A stretch of DNA of 64,000 nt from Carnegiea gigantea. Its lineage: Eukaryota > Streptophyta > Magnoliopsida > Caryophyllales > Cactaceae. The notes under the pieces were generated by a model that ran no database searches, was not told the DNA's origin, and worked only from the letters and a program-made list of their open reading frames with translations. Positions 1 through 10,235 of this stretch are shown in pieces. A program made the position numbers and the translations under genes. Every line of letters starts with the position of its first letter. Within the stretch, counting starts at the first letter, position 1. The stretch spans positions 422,001 to 486,000 of the forward strand of contig JAKOGI010000571.1 of the NCBI GenBank assembly GCA_029747015.1. Direction: 5' to 3'.

Positions 1-52
1 AATGCCAAAAACGAAATTAAGAAAGGAGGAGACTAGAGAGCAGCCTATACAA

Positions 53-1911
53 TCAGGGAGCAGGGGGTGGTTTCGTTTGCAGAGGAGGAATGCTGGGGGC
101 AAGAGTGGAGAGAAGTGCAAGGAGATCTTCATGGCGTTTGGCCGAGAGAGCTCGTTCCTCAGCAAGAGCAGCCTTGACAGCTGAGAGCTCATCCTTGAGG
201 CGAGCATTGTCCTCAAGAACAGCCTCAACCTTGACGGAAGGTTGCCCAGAAACAGGTGGTCGAGGTGGTCGACGTCCCTGTTTGGAAACTGACCCTTCGC
301 CAACCTCATAGCCACACCCTAGGAGAGTGTCAATCCCAATCTCATCAATGATTTGGGCCGCCACTCTTCGTGTGAGCACTATCCCAAAGTGCTCAAGCAC
401 CCTTGTCAACAGAAACCCATAGCCAAGATCATGTGCCCGGGTGGTGTTCGCAATTCGCTCTATGTGGCGAATCATGATTGCAGGGAGGTTTACTGGTTCC
501 TCCCGATCCAGTAGGTCCACCAGACATTGATCGAAGGCATCTGCTGAGTTTCGCCCTTGACCTCGCGGTATTATGTTCTTGATAGTGAACATAAACAGTA
601 GTTGGTGCAGGGAGGTCATTTCACCCTTCTTAACCGAAAGGGGTGTTCTCAGGCCCTGTTTTTGACTAAGGCGTTTGGACACCTCTAAGAGCCTGACTGT
701 TTCCAGGGCAGTTTTGTCTTCCCTCACATACACAGCAAATCCACGAGAGGGGATGCCCAGAATATCACTTAGGGTGGCTTCATCAAAGAAGAAATGACAC
801 TCATTGACAGCACTTGTCACTACCCCATTTGTGACAGAGCAATTGGCATAGAATTCAGCCAACTCGGGCACAGAACACCCTTGCTGGGTGTTTGCAAACA
901 ACTCAAGCCAGCCTTGGGCTCGAAGCTTGGTCAAGAACACCCCCAGACCCTGTTCCTCGAAAAAGCTTACATTCACTACCTTCCCCCTGACGACATTGCG
1001 CTTCAGCAACTGCGCATGTTTGTCAGACATAGGAGAGGGAGTGAACTGCTTTGGGCGTTTAAGGACAGGAACAGAGGTGGTAGTTTCTGGTAGGGGGGCT
1101 GTTCTGGGCTTTCGCTTGAGGGGTGTTTTGGCAGGAGAGGGCTTCACAGCAGGTTTATTGGTTGGTTTTGGAGGAGATTGTTCTTCAGAGGACTCGGAAA
1201 ACACCGGTGTCCCCTGTTTGAAGGTGGTGTTCTCAGAGTCAGAACTCGAGAACCCTTCAGAAGAAGAAGAAATCTCCTCGATGATAGGAGCAGAGGGTTT
1301 GGAGGGACGATGAGAGGATTGAAATGCTAGCCTTGCAGATTTTCGAGAGGGCTTAGAGGATTGAGGAGTTTGAGAGGGTTGAGACCTTGGTTGTGGCCTT
1401 GTTCTTGGCGTTCTGCTACGCCTAGCCACGATTTTCACCCTCTTCCTTTTCTCTCCAGTTTGAAAGTCTGGAGTGGAGATTTCAGCCTCAGGGAGAGAAT
1501 TCTTCTCTAGACTCTCCTCTGACGACTCATTCGACTTCCCTTGGAAGTCGACATGCAGATCCTCCATAAACACACCTTCGACAGAGGCAGCCCCTGTTTC
1601 TGTCGCGGTGTCAGACAATAACCCAGAAGAACAGGGCTCAAATTAAACCCTTCAGGGGTTTCCAAGAATTGTTCTTGAGACCCCGACTTTGTTCCCTCTA
1701 ACTCAACTGAAATGGGACAAGCAATTGCCCCTACGAGGAACACCAATTCCCTTCGACATTCAAAGGGAATATCATCCATCCCCATTCCCACTGATTTTAG
1801 GGACAAGCTTTTCAGGAATTTGAAAGGCTTGTACGAGATTGGGCGAGAAGGAGCAGGGATTGAGGAAGCAAGAATGAGGGCTTTCGAGTGAGAGGTGTTG
1901 TTGGAAGCCAT
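53..1911 (-). pseudogene. Third ('env-like') ORF of the Sirevirus, one frameshift
   Basis: An ATG at 1911-1909 opens a frame that runs to 1507. From about 1640 down to 53 a second frame, 521 codons from a TTG, carries the rest, so one frame change lies around 1620-1650. The second frame has a long Ser/Pro/Lys/Arg-rich first third, then a globular part (roughly residues 200-440). That part has a GWLELF...AEFYANC...ILGIPSRG pattern resembling the 'putative plant transposon protein' domain found after pol in many Sireviruses. It ends in a heptad-rich helix (about residues 465-510). I see no signal peptide or transmembrane segment, so 'envelope' describes position only. Function is unknown. The frameshift could be a mutation or an unusual expression device; a mutation is simpler. 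Confidence 0.6.
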
Positions 1912-2050
1912 TGTTTGCTAGAGGAGAGAGATTAGGGTTTAGAGGGTTTTGCTAGGGTTTGAAAGCAAGAACAGAGGGGAGAGAGAGAGAGAGAGAGAGA
2001 GAGCAAGATGGGGAAAACAGACACACGCAAAGGGGGTTTTTAAACTCCCT
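1912..2050 (-). promoter_or_regulatory. Promoter/leader-like module before the third ORF
   Basis: On the minus strand, reading toward the ATG at 1911, there is a TATA-like TTTAAAAA (about 2044-2037) and a pure CT dinucleotide run (2003-1979). Three telobox-like words of the AAACCCT type follow (within 1960-1930). This order is typical of plant core promoters and 5' leaders. The stretch lies in the roughly 450-bp gap between the pol stop and the third ORF. It may allow separate transcription of that ORF, or be a leader reached by splicing. This is motif evidence only. Confidence 0.35.
1979..2003. repeat. (GA)n microsatellite
   Basis: About 12 uninterrupted GA units, which read as CT on the element's sense strand, lie in the pol-to-third-ORF gap. 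Confidence 0.95.
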
Positions 2051-2360
2051 ACCCGTTATGAAGGGCCACCTAGGAAACACCTAGAATTTAAGCAGGCAGC
2101 ATACATTAATGACAATCAAGGCATACCTGTTCGAGCCATCTGTTCTTGAACATGCTTCTCTCATTCCAAGGTTTGTCATGAATACTCTTTCTCCATCTCC
2201 CAAGGCAGCAGTCTTCATAAATAATCATAATAGCACACAAGACTACACATATTTGTTAAGTATAGACCACTGTTTTGATAGCAATAATTGCAAACAAGTG
2301 GATAGAACAGGTATTATAGGGTGTTTTGTCAGCTTGATCTAACTCTGAGAACAGGTGTTC

Positions 2361-5300
2361 TCAGGGTGTTTTCACCAACCCCAATTCCAGTCTGTTTCTC
2401 TCAAATTGGTCTCTAGCTAGTGCCTTAGTGAATATATCAGCAATTTGATTTTCCGTTGAGCAAAAATTCATAGAGATTAAACCCTTTTCAACATTATCTC
2501 TCAAGAAATGATGTCGAATGTCAATATGCTTTGTTCTTTTATGTTGACATGGATTTTTGGCAATATTAATTGCACTTGTGTTATCACAAAAAATAGGAAT
2601 GCGTCCAATGTCAACACAAAAGTCCTTAAGCTGTTGCCTTATCCACAACAGTTGAGCACAACATGAAGCTGCTGCAACATATTCAGCTTCTGCTGTGGAC
2701 ATGGCAACTGAATGTTGCTTCTTGGTAGCCCAAGATACCAAACAAGGTCCAAGAAAGTGAGCCATACCTGAGGTACTCTTTCTATCAACTAGGAATCCAG
2801 CATAGTCAGCGTCAGCATATCCAACAAGATCAAAATTGCAACCTTTAGGATACCATAAAGCTAAATTGGGTGTATGTTTCAAATACCTTAGTATCCGTTT
2901 AACAGCCTTAAGATGAGTTTCCTTAGGGTTAGATTGAAAACGGGCACATAAACCAACACTAAAAACAATATCAGGTCTACTAGCGGTTAGGTATAAGAGT
3001 GACCCAATCATACCCCTATAGAGTTTCTCCTCAACTGAGGGACTCCCATCATCCATAACCAACTTGGTTGAAGGAGAAATAGGAGTGTCTATGGGTTTGG
3101 CTGACTCCATCCCAAAACGCTTAAGTAACTCCTTGATATACTTTTGCTGATGGATCATGGTGCCGTTTGGAGTTTGCTTGATTTGTAAGCCTAAGAAAAA
3201 ATTAAGCTCACCCATCATGCTCATCTCAAACTCACTCCTCATCATATTTGAAAATTCATTGCATAAATCATGATGAGTTTCACCAAATATAATATCATCA
3301 ACATATATTTGGACAATCCAAAAATGTTCCCCCTTAGATTTTAGAAACAAGGTATTGTCTACCTTGCCTCTTCTAAAATCATTTTCAAGTAAAAAACTTG
3401 ACAACCGTTCATACCAAGCTCTTGGAGCTTGTTTTAAACCATAAAGTGCCTTGTCAAGTTTAAAAACATGATTTGGAAAATCACCATTTTCAAAACCAGG
3501 GGGTTGTTTGACATACACCTCTTCTTTAAGGTATCCGTTTAGGAATGCACTTTTAACATCCATTTGATATAGCTTGATTTCCATATGAGCTGCAAAGGCT
3601 ATTAAGATTCGAATAGCCTCAATTCTAGCAACTGGTGCAAAGGTTTCTTCATAGTCGATCCCTTCTTCTTGATTGTATCCTTGTACAACCAGCCGTGCCT
3701 TATTCCTAGTGACTGTTCCTGACTCATCCAGTTTGTTTCGGAACACCCACTTGGTTCCAGTGATTGTTCTCTCTGCAGGTTTAGGTACAAGGTGCCATAC
3801 TTTGTTTCTCTCAAATTGATGAAGCTCTTCTTGCATAGCCGTGATCCAATCTGAATCTGCAAGAGCTTCATTCACACTTTTTGGCTCAATGTTAGAAAGA
3901 AAAGCATAGAAAGCACAAAAATTCTTTAGTTTAGATCTAGTTTGCACTCCAGTATTAATATCTGACAAGATTTGATCAAGAGGGTGCGAACTATGGTGCT
4001 TCCATGGTCGTGGGGTAAGAGGATCCACAGACCCATGCTCTACTCTAGTCGTAACATAATGCTTACGATCATCTCCCGAGCCTGTTTCTGCACATGTTTG
4101 TAAGTCTATTCCTGAAGAACACGGTTCCGAACAGGGTTCAGCGGTGTTTTCCCTTGTTTGGTGTTCACCTTGCCTGCTGTTCTGAGGAACACCTTCAGGA
4201 GTTGTTTTCTCCATGGTGTTCTTACCTCGTTTATCTTGGAGCAACACTTCTTTTCGAACAAGACCTAATTCAAGTTCATCTTCCTGTGCATCATTCTCAC
4301 TCAACACGTTAGATTCATTAAAAAGCACATGCACACTTTCCTCAACACACAAGGTTCTTTTGTTAAAGACTTTGTATGCCTTGCTGTGAGAAGAATAGCC
4401 AAGGAATATTGCCTCATCACTCCTAGGGTCAAACTTTCCTAAGGCATCCTTCCCATTATTATGCACAAAACACCTACAACCAAATGTCCTTAGGTGCGTA
4501 ATATTGGGTTTTCTGCCTTTGAAAAGTTCATAAGGAGTTTTATTCGATATGGGTCTGATCATGCATCTATTTATAATGTAACATGAGGTGTTCAATGCTT
4601 CTGCCCAAAAATACCTAGGAAGACCATTAGCAATAAGCATTGTTCTGGTCATGTCTTCCAGGGTGCGATTTTTGCGCTCAACCACCCCATTTTGTTGGGG
4701 TATTCTTGGAGCTGAGAAGTTATGATCAACACCATGTTCATTACAGTAGTTGATAAAACTTGCATTTTCAAACTCAGTTCCATGATCAGATCTCAAGCTA
4801 ATTAAAGAGTGTCCTACTCTCTTTTCAACCTTTTTGAGAAAGGCAATAAAATTCTCAAAGGTTTCATCTTTGGATGCCAAAAACAAGGTCCAAGTAAATC
4901 GAGAGTAATCATCCACTACAACAAGCACATACTTTTTCCCACCTCTACTGGTTACCCTCATGGGACCACACAAATCAATGTGTAATAATTCTAGAGGTCG
5001 AGTAGTGCTTACACATTTTTTCGATTTAAAAGAAGATCTGACTTGTTTGCCTTTTGCACAAGCTTCACATACCTTGTCATCATTAAACTTGATGGAAGGT
5101 AGTCCAACAACCAAATCTTTGGAAACAAGTTTGTTTAACAAAGATAGGCTTGCATGACCTAGTCTCTTGTGCCATAGCATTATATCATCATTTAATGCAT
5201 TTAAACAAGTTAGATTATTTTGGGGAAGAGTGGAAATACAGACTTTATAAACATTTCGACATCGCTTCCCCCTCAACACAACATCTCCTGTGTCGTCATT

Positions 5301-5672
5301 CACAATCAAGCAATGTGTTCGTGAGAACACCACTAGGTTGTTCTTGTCACACAGTTGGGACACACTTAGCAAATTGTGCTTTAAACCATCAACCAAGTGC
5401 ACATTGTCAATTGAGTGGGAGAGAGTTTTACCAATATTACCTATACCGACAATTGTCCCAGACTTGCCGTTTCCAAATGCTACACTCCCACCATTCAAAG
5501 CTGTAAGTGAGAGAAAATTTGATCTTTCTCCAGTCATGTGCCGCGAACACCCACTATCAACATACCACAGCTGCCTGTTTTCAAGGTTGTTTTCTGATCT
5601 GTTTGACAGGGTGTTTCTTACCCTGTTTGCTGGGTTGTTTGTGGGATTGTTCTCTCTCACTTCAGCCTGCAA
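2361..5672 (-). CDS. pol: Sirevirus Pol polyprotein (PR-INT-RT-RNaseH)
   Basis: An uninterrupted frame of 1103 codons encodes the enzymes that copy and integrate the element. In order: an aspartic protease motif VDSG near residue 39; a GAG-pre-integrase zinc region (LWHKRLGH ... CEACAKGKQ, about 165-215); and the integrase core with acidic residues in [16 protein letters not shown] and VVERKNRT. Then come reverse transcriptase (from about residue 640, catalytic YVDDIIFG) and copia RNase H ([30 protein letters not shown], then ADIFTKAL near the end). The N-terminal ~35 residues are Asn-rich and the integrase-RT linker is low complexity. The frame opens just after a TGA and has no early ATG; the given start is a TTG. 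It overlaps the end of gag by 16 bases in another frame, so it needs frameshifting, splicing or readthrough. All catalytic motifs look intact. Confidence 0.9.
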   Translation of the reverse strand: MQAEVRENNPTNNPANRVRNTLSNRSENNLENRQLWYVDSGCSRHMTGERSNFLSLTALNGGSVAFGNGKSGTIVGIGNIGKTLSHSIDNVHLVDGLKHNLLSVSQLCDKNNLVVFSRTHCLIVNDDTGDVVLRGKRCRNVYKVCISTLPQNNLTCLNALNDDIMLWHKRLGHASLSLLNKLVSKDLVVGLPSIKFNDDKVCEACAKGKQVRSSFKSKKCVSTTRPLELLHIDLCGPMRVTSRGGKKYVLVVVDDYSRFTWTLFLASKDETFENFIAFLKKVEKRVGHSLISLRSDHGTEFENASFINYCNEHGVDHNFSAPRIPQQNGVVERKNRTLEDMTRTMLIANGLPRYFWAEALNTSCYIINRCMIRPISNKTPYELFKGRKPNITHLRTFGCRCFVHNNGKDALGKFDPRSDEAIFLGYSSHSKAYKVFNKRTLCVEESVHVLFNESNVLSENDAQEDELELGLVRKEVLLQDKRGKNTMEKTTPEGVPQNSRQGEHQTRENTAEPCSEPCSSGIDLQTCAETGSGDDRKHYVTTRVEHGSVDPLTPRPWKHHSSHPLDQILSDINTGVQTRSKLKNFCAFYAFLSNIEPKSVNEALADSDWITAMQEELHQFERNKVWHLVPKPAERTITGTKWVFRNKLDESGTVTRNKARLVVQGYNQEEGIDYEETFAPVARIEAIRILIAFAAHMEIKLYQMDVKSAFLNGYLKEEVYVKQPPGFENGDFPNHVFKLDKALYGLKQAPRAWYERLSSFLLENDFRRGKVDNTLFLKSKGEHFWIVQIYVDDIIFGETHHDLCNEFSNMMRSEFEMSMMGELNFFLGLQIKQTPNGTMIHQQKYIKELLKRFGMESAKPIDTPISPSTKLVMDDGSPSVEEKLYRGMIGSLLYLTASRPDIVFSVGLCARFQSNPKETHLKAVKRILRYLKHTPNLALWYPKGCNFDLVGYADADYAGFLVDRKSTSGMAHFLGPCLVSWATKKQHSVAMSTAEAEYVAAASCCAQLLWIRQQLKDFCVDIGRIPIFCDNTSAINIAKNPCQHKRTKHIDIRHHFLRDNVEKGLISMNFCSTENQIADIFTKALARDQFERNRLELGLVKTP

Positions 5673-7412
5673 AACAAATCACGGTTAGTTTTGGGAACCC
5701 AGATCCACTTGGGTCCCATTCCTTTAGACATGTAAAGCTCATCTTTTCTAATCCAGATTTGTTTCACATACCTTTCATTCTTTTCATTGGCATGTTTTCT
5801 TAAAGGACAAGAATATCGATAGTGACCAGTTTTACCACAATGAAAGCAAACAATATTTTCAGGTAATCCCACATACTTTCTATGAATTGGGTAAACTGTT
5901 CGTTTAGGCTTATACCCAAGTCCCTTTTTGTTTCGACTGTGGTGAGTGTTTAACCAAGCAAGGGCCTGTGAAGATTTGTTCCAGCGTTTGTTTGTGCTAA
6001 GCTCGGTTTCCAGTTTTTCTTTATTAGCATGCAAACCCTTGTTCTCTTTGAGCAGGGACTCAACCATTCCTTCCACCTCAAAGAGTTTTTCCTCTATTCG
6101 AGAGTAATCTCCTTCTTTTATAAAGAGGTTTTCTTTGAGTATATTAACATTTTCATGTAAACCGAGTTTTTCATTTTTAAGAATTTCATTTTCAAGCTCT
6201 AGGTCACGAACTTCTCTTTTTAGATCAGCACATGTGTCTATCAAATTATATAGAAGTTCTTCTAAAGTGGCTTTGTTAAGACCATGTACCTTGTTCTTGA
6301 GATCTGAGAAGCTGATTGTTGATTCATCATCTGAATCTGAATCACTTTGTGCCATAAGTGCTACGACTCCTTCTTCAGCTTCAGATTCTCCTTCATCCTC
6401 AGAGGAATCTCCCCAAGCAGCCAGCATAGCTTTCGAGAATCGCTTGCCCAAATTGTTTACAGGGTGTTTTCGACCCTGTTTTCGAGGGTGTTCGGGCGTC
6501 TGATCTTCTCGAAGCAGAGGGCAATTCTTGACTAAGTGATCTGGTTTGCCGCACTTGAAACACCCTGTGAGCTGTTCTTTGGAGGTGTTTCTGGACTTGC
6601 TGAAGTCTTTTCTTTTGTTGTTTTCCTTGACCTTTTTGAAGAATTTCTTGAATTTTCTGGACATTAGGGCCATTTCTTCATCTTCAAGGTCAGAGTCAGT
6701 GTCCTCATGTGCTTTCAAGGCAAGCCCACGATCCTTCTTTTGCTCCTCTCTTTGCTGTGAGTTCTTTCGGAGTTCATAGGTCTGGAGATTACCAATCAAC
6801 TCGTCGAGGGTGATCTTGTTCATGTCTTTAGCCTCTTGGATGGCTGTTACTTTGGCCTCCCACGTGCGAGGTAAAATTCTGAGGATTTTCCTCACCAACT
6901 CTTCAGTGGTGAAAGATCTTCCCAGGGATTTTAACTCGTTCGTGATGTGGGTGAACCGTGTATACATGTCCATCACAGTTTCATGATCACCCATATCAAA
7001 CAACTCATATTGTCGCATAAGTAGCTCAATTCTAGATTGTTTAACTTGACTCGTACCTTCATGAGCAACTTGCAGAGCATTCCAGATAGCTTGGGCTGAT
7101 TCACACTCAGAGATGCGAGTGTATTCATCGGGTCCTAGGCCAAAATATAGAAGCTTTTTGGGCCTTGGCATTTTTCTCCATTTTCTTGTAGTCCTCGGCA
7201 TCAAACTCTATGGATTCCTTGGGAACCTTCTTACCATCTTCAAGCACTTTGGTGGGAACAAGAGGCCCGTTCTTGATGAGCATCCATAATTCATAATCTT
7301 CTGCCTGAATATAGTTCTCCATCCTATTCTTCCACCAACTATAATGTTGGCCGTTGAAATAGGGTGGACGAGTAATGGATTGCCCTTCAAGAATTCCTTG
7401 TGGGGTACTCAT
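5657..7412 (-). pseudogene. gag: Sirevirus Gag, one frameshift near 7160
   Basis: The ATG at 7412 starts the usual copia gag opening (PPYFNGQHYSWWKNRMENYI), which stays open to 7125. The homologous continuation (YFGLGPDEYTRISECESAQAIWNAL ... MYTRFTHITNELKSLG) lies in another frame from about 7160 to 5657. A single extra base in a C/A-rich spot near 7160 explains the change. Two CCHC zinc knuckles are present, CFKCGKPDHLVKNC and CFHCGKTGHYRYSC, separated by an acidic region and a long predicted coiled coil. Gag should form the cytoplasmic particle that packages element RNA. Apart from the frame change I see no lesion. The first segment is in the same frame as pol. Confidence 0.8.
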
Positions 7413-7455
7413 CTTCAGAATCTCTCAAGGTGTTAACCTTTTGTAAGAGAACCTA

Positions 7456-7466
7456 CTCTGATACCA
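7456..7466 (-). other. Primer-binding site, tRNA-Met type
   Basis: The minus strand reads TGGTATCAGAG, two bases inside the LTR end, matching the 3' end of plant initiator tRNA-Met as used by most Ty1/copia elements. It fixes the element's orientation. Confidence 0.9.
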
Positions 7467-7468
7467 CT

Positions 7469-9056
7469 TGTTGAGTTCGTGAGTATACAACCACAAGAGG
7501 GAGGGTGAATTGTGGTGTCTGATTTTCGCGTTGTAAATAACAAACACCCTAGTAGAGGTTGTTCTCAAATGACAAACACCCTGATAGCTTGTTTGCACGG
7601 GGTGTTCTCAATTATTGCAGATGCGAAAATCACCAAGATAAATGCGGAAAATAAAGTACACACAATTTTTACGTGGAAAACACCTCTAGCCCAACTGAGG
7701 TGTGAAAAACCACGACCTACCTCGTGTAGGATTTAACCACTTTCACTAACGGGCTTCACACGTTACAAATGTAACACACCTTGTTACAACTTGCAACCAC
7801 GTAACCTTCTTCCCAAAGACAGGTTACACCACGTCCAACCTTCGCAAGATTAGACACGTCCAAGTCCACACGACTAGGACACACTCACTCACTTTTCTGA
7901 TTCAAGATCAGGGTTACAAACACCTTACAGGGGGTGCTTCTTACTAAGCAGATGTAAGGTACAATGAAGATCCTATTATGCCAATGGTTTGAAAACTCAA
8001 AATCAAACACAGCTTGTCACGGTTTGCTTTTCAGAATGAAGCTCAAGAATCTTTGAGTGTAGACCGTGTTTTCTGATTTTTCCTGAATTTTTCAAAAAGC
8101 TGTGTTTAAGCAAATTCAACCTGAGTTTTCTATCTGCTCTTTTCTCGTGTGTTGTGTGTCTACTGGGAGAGAAAAAGCTGAGGTTTTTAAACACAAAAAC
8201 CAACGGTCATAAGCCACAGAATCAGCTAAGTATAGAAAATGATTTTCAATCAGGAAATGTTCTCCTACGGCTAGTGATAAAATTTTGCCAAAATATAAGG
8301 GATTTGATATCTTAAAAGATAACCCTTATCTTCCCATAGCCGTGAAGAGGTTTAAAGAGATTTTCAGCTTTTACCAAATCCGAAAATATAGTCATAGGAA
8401 TCTTTTGATTTGGCAAATCTCCCAAACCTATTTTCGCAAATCTCCATAATATTTTCAAGAACTATCCTCTCCAGAAAAATAGCATTTTTGAAATTCAAGG
8501 AAAGTATTCTGGAGATCTTGTCCAACCAAACTGAATTTTCAAAAATAATCGGGTATGGCCACTGCAGTTCAGAAACACCCTAGGCACCCTGTTTGCAGGG
8601 TTGTTCGCAACTGGTGTTCTGAAGTACTTTAGCGCAAATACCGATTCAAGAGGTGTTTAAAATGATGTTTTCAATATTGGCATATTAACAAGAGTCTAAT
8701 TAAATAAAACCTATATACCCAAGACTTCTTATTTTGAACCAGTCATCTTGTCCGAGATTTGTGGTGCTGCTGTGAACACCAAGGCCACCTTGTTTGCTGG
8801 GGTTGTTCTTTCCATTGCTAGAGTTCAGGAACATGCCTTACAATCAACTGTCGAGATGATGTTCTTGACTTAATATAGAATCACCAAGTAAAACCTGTTT
8901 TGAAGACTTGTTCTCACATGTAGCAAACCAGTTAGTATAATAAAGAACACAAACACCAGTTAGGCCTGTTTGGAGACCGTGTTTGGAGCAACACTACTAG
9001 GACAAATTTTTACACTTGGATTTGTTATCATCAAAACTAAATATAATAACTCAACA
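7469..9056 (-). repeat. 5' LTR of the Sirevirus
   Basis: The 1588-bp LTR is bounded by the inverted ends TGTTGAG (7469) and CTCAACA (9056), with the PBS beside 7469. The partner LTR is outside the window, so the outer border is inferred from the inverted end. A TTTAAAAA stretch on the minus strand near 8195-8187 may serve as a TATA element. The LTR is rich in the short words GAACACC, CCCTGTTTG and GGTGTTC (clusters at 7546-7613, 8570-8625 and 8775-8812) that also recur through the coding region. The short ORF at 8003-8203 is not considered a gene. Confidence 0.8.
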
Positions 9057-9681
9057 GGTTAAAAATTAATTTAATCAATTGAAGACTAAAAAGGTTAAAA
9101 ATTAAGTGAATTTGTTTCACTTAGAACTACTAGCAGCAACAATGCCAATACACTAGAATATAACAAATTGATAATATTAATATACATAATCATACATTAT
9201 AGAAGGTTTCAAAGTGTTGGAAGTAGTGGCACGGAGTAGTGGCACGGAGTAGGAGGGAATGGAAGAGAGTGGAAAGGAAGGGGTGAGAATGGAAGAGAGT
9301 GGAAAGGAAGGGGTGAGAGTGGAAAGGAACAGTATTTTTTTTTAGGAGTGGGAAGGAGTGGGAAGAAGTAGAAAGGAGGACGACCGAGTGGGAAGGAGTC
9401 GAAGCCATCTAAAAGAACATGTCTTTACTGAGTTAGTTGGATATTATTGTAGCTGAGCAAAATTTGGAACAAACCAACACTTGTGGCCTCAAAACAAACA
9501 GCATGCGGTTGAAGAAAAACCCCAGATGCATCGAATTTAGCCTCCCTATAAGCAGCAATGGCAATGCCAATTGAACTTATAACCATATTTGCCATATTAT
9601 TGTGGGCCAAAAGGAATCTTTTTATTTTTAGCGAACCATTGAGTGAACAAACAACAGCAGGTGTTAGAACTTTCAACATTT
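9057..9681. other. Unassigned stretch between two copia elements
   Basis: No recognisable gene. It holds an AT-rich start, a purine-rich minisatellite (separate entry) and an 84-codon minus ORF (9425-9679) without motifs I recognise. Confidence 0.5.
9223..9330. repeat. Purine-rich tandem repeats (13 bp and 30 bp units)
   Basis: AGTAGTGGCACGG occurs twice in tandem (about 9223-9248). A 30-bp unit beginning AATGGAAGAGAGTGG follows at 9259-9288 and 9289-9318, then a partial third copy. GGAAGGAGTGG-type words continue to about 9400. Confidence 0.85.
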
Positions 9682-9686
9682 GGATG

Positions 9687-10209
9687 TGTTGGGTTTATGG
9701 CCCAAATTCTTTTTACTAGTTACCTGGCACCAAGACCATATTGTGTGTTTTAGATCTTCTATATTATGAAAATTATATTATTTTCATATTTTGGCTTGAC
9801 GATCTTTTCTTTTTGGAAAGATGAGACTTGGTGGCAAAGATATTATGGTGGCTAGGGTTTCCTCATCCTAGTCTTCTTGATCCCTCTATAAAGGGCACGC
9901 ATACATCCTTCCCCTCTATGATCATCATCAACACAACAATATAGTTGTTGTAAGCATTCTAGTTCCGCTATTCTTCTCTTGAGAGAGAAAATATTCTAGA
10001 GTGGTTGTAATCACTAATTGATCTCTCCTTAGACCATATCGCTCTAAGATCAATCTTCTACTCTCCCTTCCTATAGTGGATATTTTGCTCATTGTCCGTG
10101 GTTTTTTCCATATTGGGTTTTCCACGTAAATCTTGATGTTGATTTATTTTTTTTCTTTATTATCATATTTTATAATTAATTTCCAGCGAATTCCTATACG
10201 ATCCTAACA
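9687..10209 (+). repeat. 5' LTR of the Tork-like copia
   Basis: The 523-bp LTR begins TGTTGGGTTTATGGCCC and ends GATCCTAACA. A TATA box, CTATAAAGGG (about 9886-9895), is the likely start region for the genomic RNA. Confidence 0.93.
9887..9893 (+). promoter_or_regulatory. TATA box in copia 5' LTR
   Basis: TATAAAG stands after a CT-rich stretch, about 320 bases before the LTR end. The 3' LTR keeps an equivalent TATAAA at 14484-14489. Confidence 0.65.
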
Positions 10210-10211
10210 AG

Positions 10212-10222
10212 TGGTATCAGAG
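10212..10222 (+). other. Primer-binding site, tRNA-Met type
   Basis: TGGTATCAGAG lies two bases after the 5' LTR end. Confidence 0.9.
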
Positions 10223-10235
10223 AGTTGGATATAGG

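Larger units (their letters stand above)
1..9056 (-). mobile_element. Sirevirus-type Ty1/copia retrotransposon, 3' LTR outside window
   Basis: Read on the minus strand, the element runs 5' LTR (9056-7469), tRNA-Met primer-binding site (7466-7456), gag (7412-5657), pol (5672-2361) and a third ORF (1911-53). The order PR-INT-RT-RNaseH shows Ty1/copia. A long gag with two CCHC knuckles and a third ORF after pol are Sirevirus (Maximus/SIRE) traits. The 3' LTR must lie left of base 1, so no target duplication can be tested; the 5 bases outside the 5' LTR are GGTTA (9057-9061). Pol is uninterrupted, while gag and the third ORF each show one frame change, so the copy looks fairly young. The assignment rests on protein motifs and layout; the family name is not known. 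Confidence 0.88.

Noticed and set aside
53..1618. Envelope glycoprotein
   Set aside because: No signal peptide, membrane helix or Cys-rich ectodomain is visible; only the position after pol suggests the name.
7456..7466. tRNA-Met-like sequences as tRNA genes
   Set aside because: Only the 11-12 bases of the tRNA 3' end are present, beside LTR ends; they are primer-binding sites.
9425..9679. 84-codon minus ORF as a gene
   Set aside because: No motif, no neighbouring exon or promoter evidence.
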